Source: a bacterium (lineage in GTDB: Bacteria > Bacillota_A > Clostridia > Lachnospirales > Lachnospiraceae). From it: a DNA stretch of 64,000 nt. The position numbers were made by a program, and so were the translations under genes. Positions 26,411 to 34,871 of the stretch are shown in pieces (the stretch's first letter is position 1; every line of letters begins with the position of its first letter). Location of the stretch: contig SFQZ01000002.1 in the NCBI GenBank assembly GCA_004562915.1, positions 1 through 64,000 on the forward strand. Direction: 5' to 3'. Under the pieces are notes generated by a model. It did no database searches. It was not told the origin of the DNA and was given only the letters and a program-made list of their open reading frames with translations.

Positions 26411-27757
26411 TTGAAAAACAAAAATCTGGTTATGACGAAAAAAATTGCTGCCCAGGTTGCTGAAAAAGGAGGAAGAACTTTTTTTGTAGGAGGATATGTC
26501 CGGGATAAGGTTATGGGCAAAGAAAATAAAGATATTGATATAGAGATTCATGGAATTTCCCCGGAAGTTTTGGGAGAAGTTCTTGACAGTCTGGGAAAAA
26601 GAACGGAGATGGGAGCTGATTTTGGAATCTTCGGGCTGAAGGGATATGATGTAGATATCGCTATGCCAAGGAAGGAAGAAGCTACTGGCCGCGGTCATAA
26701 AGACTTTACTGTGTATGTAGATCCGTTTTTGGGGACGGAAAAAGCTGCCAGAAGAAGAGATTTCACTATGAATGCACTGATGGAAGATGTGTTGACGGGA
26801 GAGGTAATCGATCACTTTGGCGGGATAGAGGATATAAGAAACGGCGTGATCCGTCATGTAAATTCGCATACTTTTGTTGAAGACCCCCTGAGAGTTTTGC
26901 GGGCTGCACAGTTTGCTGCACGATTCGGATTCCGGGTAGCGGATGAGACGGTAGCATTGTCAAAAACGATGGATCTGTCCGCGCTAGCCAGAGAGAGAAT
27001 CATGGGGGAACTGGAAAAGGCACTTTTGAAGGCTGACACTCCTTCTGTGTTTTTTGAGGAAATGAAGAAGATGGAGCAGTTGTCTGTATGGTTCCCGGAG
27101 ATGGAGCAGTTGGTAGGAGTAATGCAGAATCCTCAGTATCATCCGGAGGGTGATGTGTGGAATCATACCATGATGGTGCTGGATCAGGCAGCAGGACAAA
27201 AGGGAGCTTCTGCGAACCCCATAGGATTTATGCTTGCAGCACTGACACATGACTTTGGTAAGGTAATTACTACAAAAGTGACAGACGGCAGAATTCGTTC
27301 CATTGGTCATGAAACAGAAGGCTTGCCGATGATTCGTATGTTTTTAGAAAGAATTACGAATGAGACAAAACTGATCAAATATGTATTGAACATGGTGGAA
27401 CTTCATATGAAGCCTTATCAGATGGCCCGCCGGCAGGCCGCAAAAAAATCTACTAATAAAATGTTTGATCGTTCCCTGGATCCGGCAGGACTGGTGAAGT
27501 TTGCAAAAGCAGATCATATGGGACGAGCTGGAAGTGTTCCGGATGAGGAAGCGGAGCTTTTTCTGGAAAAGCGGCTGAAAGAATTTTATGAGACAATGGA
27601 AAAGCCATACGTAATGGGAGCGGATCTGGTAGCAGCAGGATTGAAGCCTGGTCCCTTTTTCTCAGAGATTCTGGCATTTTCCCATAAACTGAGACTGGCC
27701 GGAGTGGAAAAAGAAGATGCTCTCAGGCAGACATTGGCATTTGCACAAAAATATTAA
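26411..27757 (+). CDS. CCA-adding-type tRNA nucleotidyltransferase with HD domain
   Basis: A 448-residue class II nucleotidyltransferase: GGYVRD near residue 28 and the metal pair in DIDIEI near 44, then a neck domain with RRRDFTMNAL, then an HD phosphohydrolase-like domain (ALTHDFGK near 281). It repairs or adds the CCA end of tRNAs. I chose the TTG at 26411, which is 9 nt from GAGGAG; the GTG at 26402 sits on the ribosome site itself. The HD domain in a Gram-positive protein resembles E. coli CCA enzymes rather than the short Bacillus type, but the chemistry should be the same. Confidence 0.85.
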   Translation: MKNKNLVMTKKIAAQVAEKGGRTFFVGGYVRDKVMGKENKDIDIEIHGISPEVLGEVLDSLGKRTEMGADFGIFGLKGYDVDIAMPRKEEATGRGHKDFTVYVDPFLGTEKAARRRDFTMNALMEDVLTGEVIDHFGGIEDIRNGVIRHVNSHTFVEDPLRVLRAAQFAARFGFRVADETVALSKTMDLSALARERIMGELEKALLKADTPSVFFEEMKKMEQLSVWFPEMEQLVGVMQNPQYHPEGDVWNHTMMVLDQAAGQKGASANPIGFMLAALTHDFGKVITTKVTDGRIRSIGHETEGLPMIRMFLERITNETKLIKYVLNMVELHMKPYQMARRQAAKKSTNKMFDRSLDPAGLVKFAKADHMGRAGSVPDEEAELFLEKRLKEFYETMEKPYVMGADLVAAGLKPGPFFSEILAFSHKLRLAGVEKEDALRQTLAFAQKY

Positions 27758-27759
27758 AC

Positions 27760-27788
27760 TTGTGAAAATATTGAAATTCAAGTATAAT
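27760..27788 (+). promoter_or_regulatory. Promoter of the Nramp-like / 5-oxoprolinase operon
   Basis: TTGTGA at 27760-27765, a 17-nt spacer and TATAAT at 27783-27788, giving a leader of about 25 nt. It starts only 3 bp after the upstream stop codon. Confidence 0.75.
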
Positions 27789-27819
27789 ATTGATAAAAAT
27801 GAAAAAGGAGATGAAACTA

Positions 27820-29025
27820 ATGGGTGAAAAGAAAAAAGGCGGCGGTGCTTTGCTGGGGGCAGCATTTCTTATGGCAACGTCAGCAATCGGACCTGGATTT
27901 TTAACTCAGACAGCACAGTTTACTGGAACAGAAAGGGCAAGCTTTGGTTTTGTTATTCTGTTTTCCATTATTCTGGCAGCAATCGCACAGATGAATATCT
28001 GGCGTGTTCTGTGTGTAACAGGGCTTCGTGGACAGGAGGTAGCTAATAAAGTGCTTCCGGGACTTGGTTATGTGGTAGCATTTATGGTTGCTCTTGGAGG
28101 TCTTGCATTTAACATCGGTAATGTAGGTGGTGGTGCACTTGGATTCAACACATTGCTCGGAATTCCTACCAGCGTAGGGTGTATTCTGGCAGGTGCTCTT
28201 GCTATCGTTATCTTCCTGCTGAAAAATGCAAAAGCTGCGATGGATACTCTGACCAAGATTCTTGGTGGTATTATGATCGTTGTTATTTTTGTTATCATTA
28301 TCGTAGTAAAACCACCGCTTGGTTCTGCTCTGAAGAATACTTTTGTGCCGGAGACCGGTGTTTCTGAATTGATTCCGGCTATCATCACTCTGCTTGGAGG
28401 TACTGTAGGGGGATACATTACTTTTGCCGGCGCACATCGTCTGATTGATGCAGGTATCACAGGGGAGAAAAACCTGAAAGAAATTAACAAGAGTTCGATC
28501 ATGGGAATTGGAATTGCAACGATCGTTCGTATCTTCCTGTTCCTTGCAGTTCTTGGCGTTGTAGTTAAAGGTGTGACCTTGGATGCTTCTAACCCGGCAG
28601 CAGATGCTTTCCGTCAGGGCGCAGGTGAGATCGGATATCGTTTTGCAGGTCTGGTTCTGCTTTGTGCAGCAATCACCTCCATTATCGGAGCTGCTTATAC
28701 TTCCGTGTCTTTCTTAAAGACATTCCATCCGGCCATTGAAAAAAATGAAAACTGGGTTATCATTGGATTTATCGCAGTTTCTACTATTATCATGGTACTG
28801 ATCGGACAGCCGGCAACCCTTCTGGTTCTGGCAGGAGCATTGAACGGACTGATTCTTCCGATCACTCTGGGAATCTGCCTGATCGCTTCCAAGAAGAAAT
28901 CCATTATGGGTACAGAATACAAGCATCCTACATGGCTTCTGGTTCTTGGAATTGTTGTTGTAATTATATCCGCATATCTGGGAATTACTACATTTGTATC
29001 TAAGATGGGCTCCCTGTTCGTATAA
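27820..29025 (+). CDS. Nramp-superfamily transporter of the YcsG type, lacking the metal motif
   Basis: A 401-residue protein with about 11 membrane helices and Nramp-family layout. The first helix reads ATSAIGPGFLTQTAQFTG where metal-transporting Nramp proteins have DPGN, and helix 6 reads FAGAHRLIDAG in place of the MPH motif. The residues that hold divalent metal are thus missing. B. subtilis YcsG, a similar protein, sits next to the 5-oxoprolinase genes, as here. I infer that it carries an organic substrate such as 5-oxoproline or a related amide rather than Mn or Fe. Start: ATG at 27820, 9 nt from AAGGAG. Confidence 0.85.
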   Translation: MGEKKKGGGALLGAAFLMATSAIGPGFLTQTAQFTGTERASFGFVILFSIILAAIAQMNIWRVLCVTGLRGQEVANKVLPGLGYVVAFMVALGGLAFNIGNVGGGALGFNTLLGIPTSVGCILAGALAIVIFLLKNAKAAMDTLTKILGGIMIVVIFVIIIVVKPPLGSALKNTFVPETGVSELIPAIITLLGGTVGGYITFAGAHRLIDAGITGEKNLKEINKSSIMGIGIATIVRIFLFLAVLGVVVKGVTLDASNPAADAFRQGAGEIGYRFAGLVLLCAAITSIIGAAYTSVSFLKTFHPAIEKNENWVIIGFIAVSTIIMVLIGQPATLLVLAGALNGLILPITLGICLIASKKKSIMGTEYKHPTWLLVLGIVVVIISAYLGITTFVSKMGSLFV

Positions 29026-29062
29026 TCTGGTGAGAATCTTGAAACATTGAAATCAAATCAAA

Positions 29063-29107
29063 AAGAGGAATAAAAGGTGTAATCTGAATGGTTGCACCTT
29101 TCCTCTT
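29063..29107. other. Hairpin in the transporter-pxpB gap
   Basis: AAGAGGA-t-AAAGGTG pairs with CACCTT-TCCTCTT around a 15-nt loop, ending 26 bp before pxpB. No T run follows, so it may tune mRNA processing or partial termination between the transporter and enzyme genes. Confidence 0.45.
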
Positions 29108-29133
29108 ATCTAGAAAGGAAAATCAGAACTCAT

Positions 29134-29865
29134 ATGCAGAATAATATTAGAATATTGACAGCGGGTGATTCTTCTATTCTCGTTGAATTCGGAAGAATCA
29201 TCAGTCCGGAGATCAACAGAAAAATAACTGCTACAGTTCAGCTGATGAAAATGCAGCATATCGAGGGTGTGGTAGATATCATTCCGGCGTTTTGCTCTCT
29301 GTTGATTAATTATGATCCTCGCGTGATTTCCTATGAAGAAATTACGGAGCGGATGCAGCATCTTCTGAAAATGGATGCGAAAATGGATGAAGGAAAGAAA
29401 AAAGTTTATGAGATTCCTGTATGTTACGGCGGTGAATATGGACCGGATATTGCCAATATAGCTGCGCATGCGGGTTTATCAGAAGAGGAAGTGATAAAAA
29501 TCCATTCTTCCCGTGATTATCTGATTTATATGCTTGGTTTCCTTCCGGGATTTTGCTATCTTGGAGGTCTGGATGAAAGAATCCATACTCCAAGACTTGC
29601 AAATCCCAGAATTAAGATCAGCGCCGGAAGTGTGGGAATCGGTGGTTCTCAGACAGGTATTTATCCGTTGGATTCACCGGGAGGCTGGCAGCTGATGGGA
29701 ATGACACCTGTCAAAACATATGATCCTGACCGGGAAGTCCCGATTTTGTTGGAGGCGGGCGATTATATTCGTTTTATTCCGATAGATGAAGAGGAATATC
29801 ATAGGATCAAAGAACAGGTGGAACGCGGCGAATATCAGTGCGTGATTCATGAAGGAGAGGTGTAA
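29134..29865 (+). CDS. pxpB: 5-oxoprolinase subunit PxpB (KipI family)
   Basis: A 243-residue protein of the allophanate-hydrolase-subunit-1 / KipI family. With PxpA and PxpC it forms the ATP-dependent bacterial 5-oxoprolinase, which opens pyroglutamate to glutamate. Visible family segments are DSSILVEFG near the start, YIYMLGFLPGFCYLGGLD (about residue 134) and GSVGIGGSQTGIYPLDSPGG (about 168). Start: ATG at 29134 after AAAGGAA. It overlaps nothing and is followed 1 bp later by pxpC. Confidence 0.92.
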   Translation: MQNNIRILTAGDSSILVEFGRIISPEINRKITATVQLMKMQHIEGVVDIIPAFCSLLINYDPRVISYEEITERMQHLLKMDAKMDEGKKKVYEIPVCYGGEYGPDIANIAAHAGLSEEEVIKIHSSRDYLIYMLGFLPGFCYLGGLDERIHTPRLANPRIKISAGSVGIGGSQTGIYPLDSPGGWQLMGMTPVKTYDPDREVPILLEAGDYIRFIPIDEEEYHRIKEQVERGEYQCVIHEGEV

Positions 29866-29866
29866 G

Positions 29867-30871
29867 ATGGGAATTCGTATATTGAAAAGCGGTATGCTGA
29901 CAACCGTGCAGGATTTGGGACGTACCGGTTATCAGAGCCAGGGATTCAGTGTGGCGGGCGTAATGGATGTCCGTTCCTTTAAAATTGCCAATCTTCTTCT
30001 GGACAATCCCGAGAATGAGGCGGTTCTGGAATTTACATTGATTGGACCCACGCTGCAGTTTACTTCCGCTACGATCATTGCAATTACCGGAGGAGATTTT
30101 CAGCCTACCGTGAATGGAGAGCCCGTACCTATGTACACGGCACTTTACATGAACAAAGGCGACATTCTTAAATTTGGAAGTGCAAGGACAGGAAGCCGTG
30201 GATATGTGGCGTTTTCAAGCTATCTGGATGTACCTGTGGTGATGGGAAGCCGCTGCACCAATCTGAAAAGTCATCAGGGAGGATTCAAGGGAAGAAAATT
30301 AAAAGCGGACGATTATATTAATTTCCGAATCAAGAGACGTTATCTTCCGTTTTTCCTGTCCAGAAAACTGGATATCAATGAATATGATCAGGAAGAAACC
30401 ACACTCAGAGTTGTGATGGGACCGCAGGATGATCTTTTCAGTAAACAGGGAGTAGAAACATTTTTAAACAGTGAGTATATAGTAACCAGTGATTTTGACA
30501 GGATGGGATGCCGGCTGGAGGGACCGTTTATCGCACCAAAAGATACTTCGGATATCATTTCAGATGGAATCGCTTTTGGATCCATACAGGTGCCGTCTCA
30601 TGGAAAACCGATCATTCTTCTGGCAGACCGACAGACAACCGGCGGCTATGCAAAGATCGCCACAGTGGCGTCTGTGGATATGCCCAAACTGGTACAGAGG
30701 AAAACAGATCACAAGGTAAGATTTCAGCCAATTTCCGTTCAGGAAGCACAACGTCTGTATATGGAAGAACTGAAAGAGCTGGATGAGATGAGAAAAATCA
30801 TACATCAGCCATGTAAGGAAGTATTGGATTGCCGTCTGGTGGCAAAACGTCTGGCAAAGCTGTTTGAATAA
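29867..30871 (+). CDS. pxpC: 5-oxoprolinase subunit PxpC (KipA family)
   Basis: A 334-residue protein of the biotin-dependent-carboxylase-like / KipA family, the second half of the PxpBC ATP-using complex. Typical segments: LTTVQDLGRTGYQSQGF (about residues 11-27), VMDVRSFKIANLLLDNP, RGYVAFSS, and LADRQTTGGYAKIATVAS (about 252). ATG at 29867 follows GGAGAGG. The operon order pxpB-pxpC-accB-accC-pxpA is common in Bacillota and other phyla. Confidence 0.92.
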   Translation: MGIRILKSGMLTTVQDLGRTGYQSQGFSVAGVMDVRSFKIANLLLDNPENEAVLEFTLIGPTLQFTSATIIAITGGDFQPTVNGEPVPMYTALYMNKGDILKFGSARTGSRGYVAFSSYLDVPVVMGSRCTNLKSHQGGFKGRKLKADDYINFRIKRRYLPFFLSRKLDINEYDQEETTLRVVMGPQDDLFSKQGVETFLNSEYIVTSDFDRMGCRLEGPFIAPKDTSDIISDGIAFGSIQVPSHGKPIILLADRQTTGGYAKIATVASVDMPKLVQRKTDHKVRFQPISVQEAQRLYMEELKELDEMRKIIHQPCKEVLDCRLVAKRLAKLFE

Positions 30872-30890
30872 TAGAAAAGGAGAGATACGA

Positions 30891-31343
30891 ATGGATTTAG
30901 AAAAAATTGAAGGCCTGGTAAAAATAATTGAGAATTCTTCTTTGACAAAATTTACTTACAAAGAAGGCGATATGAAAATCACGATGAGCAAACTGGATCA
31001 TCCGCCTGTAGTGGTGACCGGATCTGTACCGACGGCAGCACCGGCACCGGCAGCAGCACCTGCAGGAGAGGAATCCAAGTCAGAGGAAGAAGAAGAGGAC
31101 GAGAAATTATTTATTGTTTCTCCAATCGTAGGGACTTTTTATTCAGCTCCGGCTCCGGATGCTCCGGCTTTCGTAAAAGTAGGTGATCAGGTGAAAAATG
31201 GTCAGACGGTATGTATTCTGGAAGCTATGAAGCTGATGAATGAGATCCAGAGCGAATTTGACTGTGAGATCGAGGCTGTTCTGGTGAGCAATGAACAGAA
31301 AGTGGAATATGGACAGCCACTGTTCCGTGTGAAGAAATTATAG
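30891..31343 (+). CDS. accB: Biotin carboxyl carrier protein
   Basis: A 150-residue carrier with an N-terminal helical domain, an Ala/Pro/Glu-rich linker (about residues 48-70) and a biotinyl domain whose lysine lies in EAMKLMNE (about 116). It would carry CO2 on biotin for AccC. Its place between pxpC and accC and before pxpA shows it belongs to this unit rather than to the fatty acid synthesis cluster, though a shared role cannot be ruled out. ATG at 30891 follows AAAGGAGA. Confidence 0.92.
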   Translation: MDLEKIEGLVKIIENSSLTKFTYKEGDMKITMSKLDHPPVVVTGSVPTAAPAPAAAPAGEESKSEEEEEDEKLFIVSPIVGTFYSAPAPDAPAFVKVGDQVKNGQTVCILEAMKLMNEIQSEFDCEIEAVLVSNEQKVEYGQPLFRVKKL

Positions 31344-31365
31344 GAGCTGGAAGGAGGTTGGAGAC

Positions 31366-32700
31366 TTGTTTAATAAAATTTTAATTGCCAACCGTGGGGA
31401 AATTGCAGTCCGCATTATCCGAGCATGCAGGAACATGGGCATCCGGAGTGTGGCTGTTTATTCAAAGGAAGACGCAAAAAGTCTTCATGTACAGCTGGCG
31501 GATCAGAGAATCTGTATCGGGGAAGGACCTGCAAAGAACAGTTATCTGAATATGGACAGAATTATCACAGCTGCAATAAACATGGGTGCGGATGCAATTC
31601 ATCCGGGATTTGGATTTTTATCGGAAAACAGTGAATTTGTCCGCAGATGTGAAGAAAACGGGATTACTTTTATCGGACCGAAAGCAGATGTCATTGACAA
31701 GATGGGGAATAAATCTCATGCAAGAAAAACGATGATGGGAGCGGGCGTGCCGGTGGTGCCGGGAACGAAAGAACCTGTATATGATGCGGAAGTGGGGAAA
31801 GCACTTGCGACAGAGATCGGTTATCCTGTGATGATCAAAGCATCTTCCGGCGGCGGCGGAAAAGGTATGCGCGTGGCAAAATCAGAGGATGAATTCGAAT
31901 TTCAGTTTAATATGGCCCAGAGAGAATCTGCCAACGCATTTGGTGATGATACGATGTATATTGAGCGTTTCGTGGAAAATCCGCGGCATGTAGAGATTCA
32001 GATTATGGCAGACAGCCACGGCAATGTAGTTGCTCTGGGAGAGAGAGATTGTTCGGTACAGAGAAATCATCAGAAACTGATTGAGGAATCCCCTTCTCCG
32101 GCTATTAATGACGAAATCCGTGAGGCTATGAATCGTTATGCGGTTTTGGCTGCAAAAACAGTAAATTATACAAATGCCGGAACTATCGAGTTTATCGTGG
32201 ATCCCAATGGTAATTTTTATTTTATGGAGATGAACACCAGAATTCAGGTGGAGCACGGTGTTACTGAAATGGTTACCGGAACTGATCTGATTATTGAGCA
32301 GATTCGTGTGGCGATGGGTGAGAAACTTAGCTTTACTCAGGAAGATATAAAGATTAAAGGACATGCCATCGAATGCAGAATCAATGCGGAGATACCGGAA
32401 AAGAACTTTATGCCAAGTCCCGGTATGGTGCAGAATATGCATCTTCCAGCCGGAAACGGTGTGCGGGTGGATACAGCATTGTACACGGGATATAAGATAC
32501 CGTCAGAGTATGATTCGATGATCGCAAAAGTAATCGTACATGCTCCAGATCGTGCTGCAGCACTTCAGAAAATGCGTTCTGCACTGGATGAGATGCTGAT
32601 CATGGGAGTGGATACCAATCTGGATTTCCAGTATCAGATTATGAAAAATCCGATTTTCTGTGCGGGAAAAGCGGATACCGGATTTATAGAAAATATGTAA
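31366..32700 (+). CDS. accC: Biotin carboxylase
   Basis: A 444-residue biotin carboxylase with an ATP-grasp fold: FNKILIANRGEIAVRIIRAC at the start, the glycine-rich ATP loop KASSGGGGKGMRVA (about residue 159), HVEIQIMAD, and FMEMNTRIQVEHGVTE (about 286). It carboxylates biotin using bicarbonate and ATP. The start is a TTG at 31366, 8 nt from AAGGAGG. Association of AccB/AccC with PxpABC is widespread; what is carboxylated here is unknown. Confidence 0.93.
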   Translation: MFNKILIANRGEIAVRIIRACRNMGIRSVAVYSKEDAKSLHVQLADQRICIGEGPAKNSYLNMDRIITAAINMGADAIHPGFGFLSENSEFVRRCEENGITFIGPKADVIDKMGNKSHARKTMMGAGVPVVPGTKEPVYDAEVGKALATEIGYPVMIKASSGGGGKGMRVAKSEDEFEFQFNMAQRESANAFGDDTMYIERFVENPRHVEIQIMADSHGNVVALGERDCSVQRNHQKLIEESPSPAINDEIREAMNRYAVLAAKTVNYTNAGTIEFIVDPNGNFYFMEMNTRIQVEHGVTEMVTGTDLIIEQIRVAMGEKLSFTQEDIKIKGHAIECRINAEIPEKNFMPSPGMVQNMHLPAGNGVRVDTALYTGYKIPSEYDSMIAKVIVHAPDRAAALQKMRSALDEMLIMGVDTNLDFQYQIMKNPIFCAGKADTGFIENM

Positions 32701-32712
32701 GGAGACAATATA

Positions 32713-33480
32713 ATGTTTCGAGTGGATTTAAACAGTGACCTTGGCGAAAGCTTTGGCCGTTATACGTTGGGGATGGATGATAAAATTATCCCGCTGATCA
32801 CATCGGCAAATGTGGCGTGTGGTTATCATGCGTCGGATCCGGTTGTAATGGAAAAGACCATCGCCCTGGCAAAGGAAGCAGGTATCCGGGTGGGAGCTCA
32901 CCCGGGATTCCCGGATCTGATGGGATTCGGAAGAAGAAATATGAATGTGTCACCGGCAGAAGCAAAAGCCTATACATTGTATCAACTGGGAGCTTTGGAT
33001 GGATTTTGCCGGGCAGCAGGTGTAAAGCTTCAGCATGTGAAGCCTCATGGAGCTTTTTATAATATGGCTGCGAAAGATTACAAGCTGTCAGTGGCTATCT
33101 GTGAAGCAATCAAAAACTTTGATAAAGATCTGATCGTGCTTGCTTTGTCCGGCGGTGAACTGGCAAAAGCTGCAAAAGATATGGGACTTCGCACAGCACT
33201 GGAAGTGTTTGCGGACAGAGGATACGAGGAAGACGGTACACTGGTGGACAGACGAAAAGAAGGTGCCATGATCACGGATGAACAGGAAGCCATCGACCGT
33301 GTTATCCGTATGGTAAAAGAGAAAAAAGTTACGGCTGTGACTGGTCGTGACATATCGATTCAGGCAGATTCTGTGTGTGTACATGGAGATGGAGTAAAAG
33401 CTTTGGCCTTTGTAGAAAAAATCAGAGCAGCACTTCAGAAAGAAGAGATACAGATCTGTTCTTTGGACGAGATTGTGTAA
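32713..33480 (+). CDS. pxpA: 5-oxoprolinase subunit PxpA (LamB/YcsF family)
   Basis: A 255-residue LamB/YcsF protein, the catalytic subunit that hydrolyses the activated 5-oxoproline. Signature segments are VDLNSDLGESFG at the start, ITSANVACGYHASDP (about 30), RVGAHPGFPDLMGFGRR (about 59) and HVKPHGAFYN (about 103), with the conserved Asp, His and Lys positions. It begins 12 bp after accC and closes the operon ahead of a terminator. Confidence 0.95.
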   Translation: MFRVDLNSDLGESFGRYTLGMDDKIIPLITSANVACGYHASDPVVMEKTIALAKEAGIRVGAHPGFPDLMGFGRRNMNVSPAEAKAYTLYQLGALDGFCRAAGVKLQHVKPHGAFYNMAAKDYKLSVAICEAIKNFDKDLIVLALSGGELAKAAKDMGLRTALEVFADRGYEEDGTLVDRRKEGAMITDEQEAIDRVIRMVKEKKVTAVTGRDISIQADSVCVHGDGVKALAFVEKIRAALQKEEIQICSLDEIV

Positions 33481-33505
33481 AAAAGGACAGACCCCTGTCC
33501 TTTTT
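33480..33505. terminator. Terminator between pxpA and the Crp/Fnr gene
   Basis: AAAAAGGACAG and CTGTCCTTTTT form an 11-bp stem with a 4-nt loop, T-rich on both strands, between convergent genes. A related hairpin sharing GGACAGACCCCTGTCC closes hcp at 36474-36498. Confidence 0.85.
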
Positions 33506-33521
33506 GTGGAGGGTGGGCTAA

Positions 33522-34159
33522 TTACCCGCCCATCCGATTTTTCAGTAGCTGGAAATAATTTTTTTCAGTAATAAGAATCCCTTCTATTTGCATTTTACTC
33601 AACTCATTGGAAAGAGCACTTCTATCTACGCTGAGATAATCAGCAAGTTGCTGGCGATTATAAGGAATATAGAATTCATATTTCCCCTGCCGGAGTGCTT
33701 CAAAAGATAAATAAGAAAGAAGTCTTCCGCGGATCGTTTCAGATTTTTCTGGGCGGAAATAGTCAGAAGATTTTGAATCAGTTTGCTGTGGTGGGAACAG
33801 GTGTTGGGGCATACTTTCATCAATCGGGATATATTGATAAAAAGAATTTCGGAATCCTGTCTTGCAAGTACATTTACCATCAGGGGTTCTCCGGGCAGAC
33901 TTGCGTAAGTTTCTCCGAAAAACTGACCGGGCCCTATACTGTCCAAAAGACTTTTATTTCCCCAGATATCATCATTTTCTATCAATACATTTCCGGAAAG
34001 AACCAGTCCCATGGATTGTGTCGTATCACCTGCCCGATAAATATATTGCCCTTTTTTATAGTTCTTCTGCTCAGAACCAAGACATGAGAGCATCTCTTTC
34101 ATCTCATCTGGATGAATCCCCCGAAATAAAATGGTTTTTGATAAAAAAGAATAATTCAT
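33522..34159 (-). pseudogene. Crp/Fnr family regulator (HcpR-like), frameshifted with an apparent internal deletion
   Basis: The first frame (from 34159) gives the cyclic-nucleotide-binding-like sensor domain (RAGDTTQSMGLVLSGNV, PGQFFGETYASL) up to AQKNLK near 33745. A different frame, ending at 33522, gives the DNA-binding domain (SETIRGRLLSYLSFEALRQG, then NRQQLADYLSVDRSALSNEL). Relatives have about a dozen residues between those parts, so roughly 30-40 bp seem to be missing, taking the end of the dimer helix and shifting the frame. It is divergent to ferredoxin-hcp, the usual position of a nitric-oxide or nitrite-type Hcp regulator. As read it cannot make an intact regulator. Confidence 0.82.
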
Positions 34160-34173
34160 TTTGTCTCCTTTTT

Positions 34174-34216
34174 TGTTGTAATAACAACATACATGTTGGG
34201 ATGATTTTATTATACT
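34174..34216 (+). promoter_or_regulatory. Crp/Fnr-type operator and promoter of the ferredoxin-hcp operon
   Basis: TGTTGTAATAACAACA at 34174-34189 is a perfect dyad. A -10 TATACT lies at 34211-34216 without a good -35, so the start is near 34223 and the dyad centre is at about -41.5, the class II activation position for Crp/Fnr proteins. The site also lies just ahead of the regulator gene itself, fitting autoregulation. Confidence 0.6.
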
Positions 34217-34254
34217 GTCCATGTAAAGTCAAGGGTAAGCAAGAGGAGGTATTA

Positions 34255-34857
34255 ATGATAAGAAAAATTATTCAGATAGATGAAAGTAAATGTAATGGCT
34301 GTGGGCTGTGTGCGAAAGCCTGTCATGAAGGTGCTATCGGTATTGAAAGCGGAAAAGCGAAACTTCTCAGGGACGATTACTGTGACGGTCTTGGAGATTG
34401 TTTGCCCCAGTGTCCTACAGGAGCCATTACCTTTGTGGAACGGGAGGCTGCGGCATATGATGAAAAAGCGGTAATGGAAAATAAAAGCAGAATATCCCAG
34501 CTTCGGCAGTGGCCAGTGCAGATTAAGCTTGTTCCTGTAAATGCACCGTATTTTGACGGAGCGGATCTTTTGATTGCAGCAGACTGTACTGCGTATGCTT
34601 ACAGTAGTTTTCATCAGGATTTTATCCGGGGAAAGGTAACATTGATTGGATGTCCCAAATTGGATAGTGTGGATTACAGTAAAAAACTGACGGAAATTAT
34701 TTCAGAGAACAATATAAAAAGCCTTACGATTGTCCGTATGGAAGTGCCCTGTTGCGGAGGAATTCGGAATGCGGCGATAACTGCATTGAAAAGCAGCGGA
34801 AAAATGATTCCGTGGCAGGTAATAACTATTTCAACCGATGGAAAAATATTAGATTGA
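34255..34857 (+). CDS. 4Fe-4S dicluster ferredoxin-like protein, partner of Hcp
   Basis: A 200-residue protein with two cluster motifs near the N-terminus (CNGCGLCAKAC at about residues 13-23 and CDGLGDCLPQCP at about 42-53), then a C-terminal domain of about 140 residues with Cys in LIGCPKLD and VPCCGG. It is likely the electron donor for the hybrid cluster protein encoded 15 bp downstream, and such pairs are common in Clostridia. Start: ATG at 34255 behind AGAGGAGG. Confidence 0.87.
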   Translation: MIRKIIQIDESKCNGCGLCAKACHEGAIGIESGKAKLLRDDYCDGLGDCLPQCPTGAITFVEREAAAYDEKAVMENKSRISQLRQWPVQIKLVPVNAPYFDGADLLIAADCTAYAYSSFHQDFIRGKVTLIGCPKLDSVDYSKKLTEIISENNIKSLTIVRMEVPCCGGIRNAAITALKSSGKMIPWQVITISTDGKILD

Positions 34858-34871
34858 TGGAGGAATATAAG

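Noticed and set aside
34174..34189. TGTTGTAATAACAACA as a terminator of the regulator gene
   Set aside because: It lies upstream of both divergent genes and is short with no T run, so an operator is the better reading.
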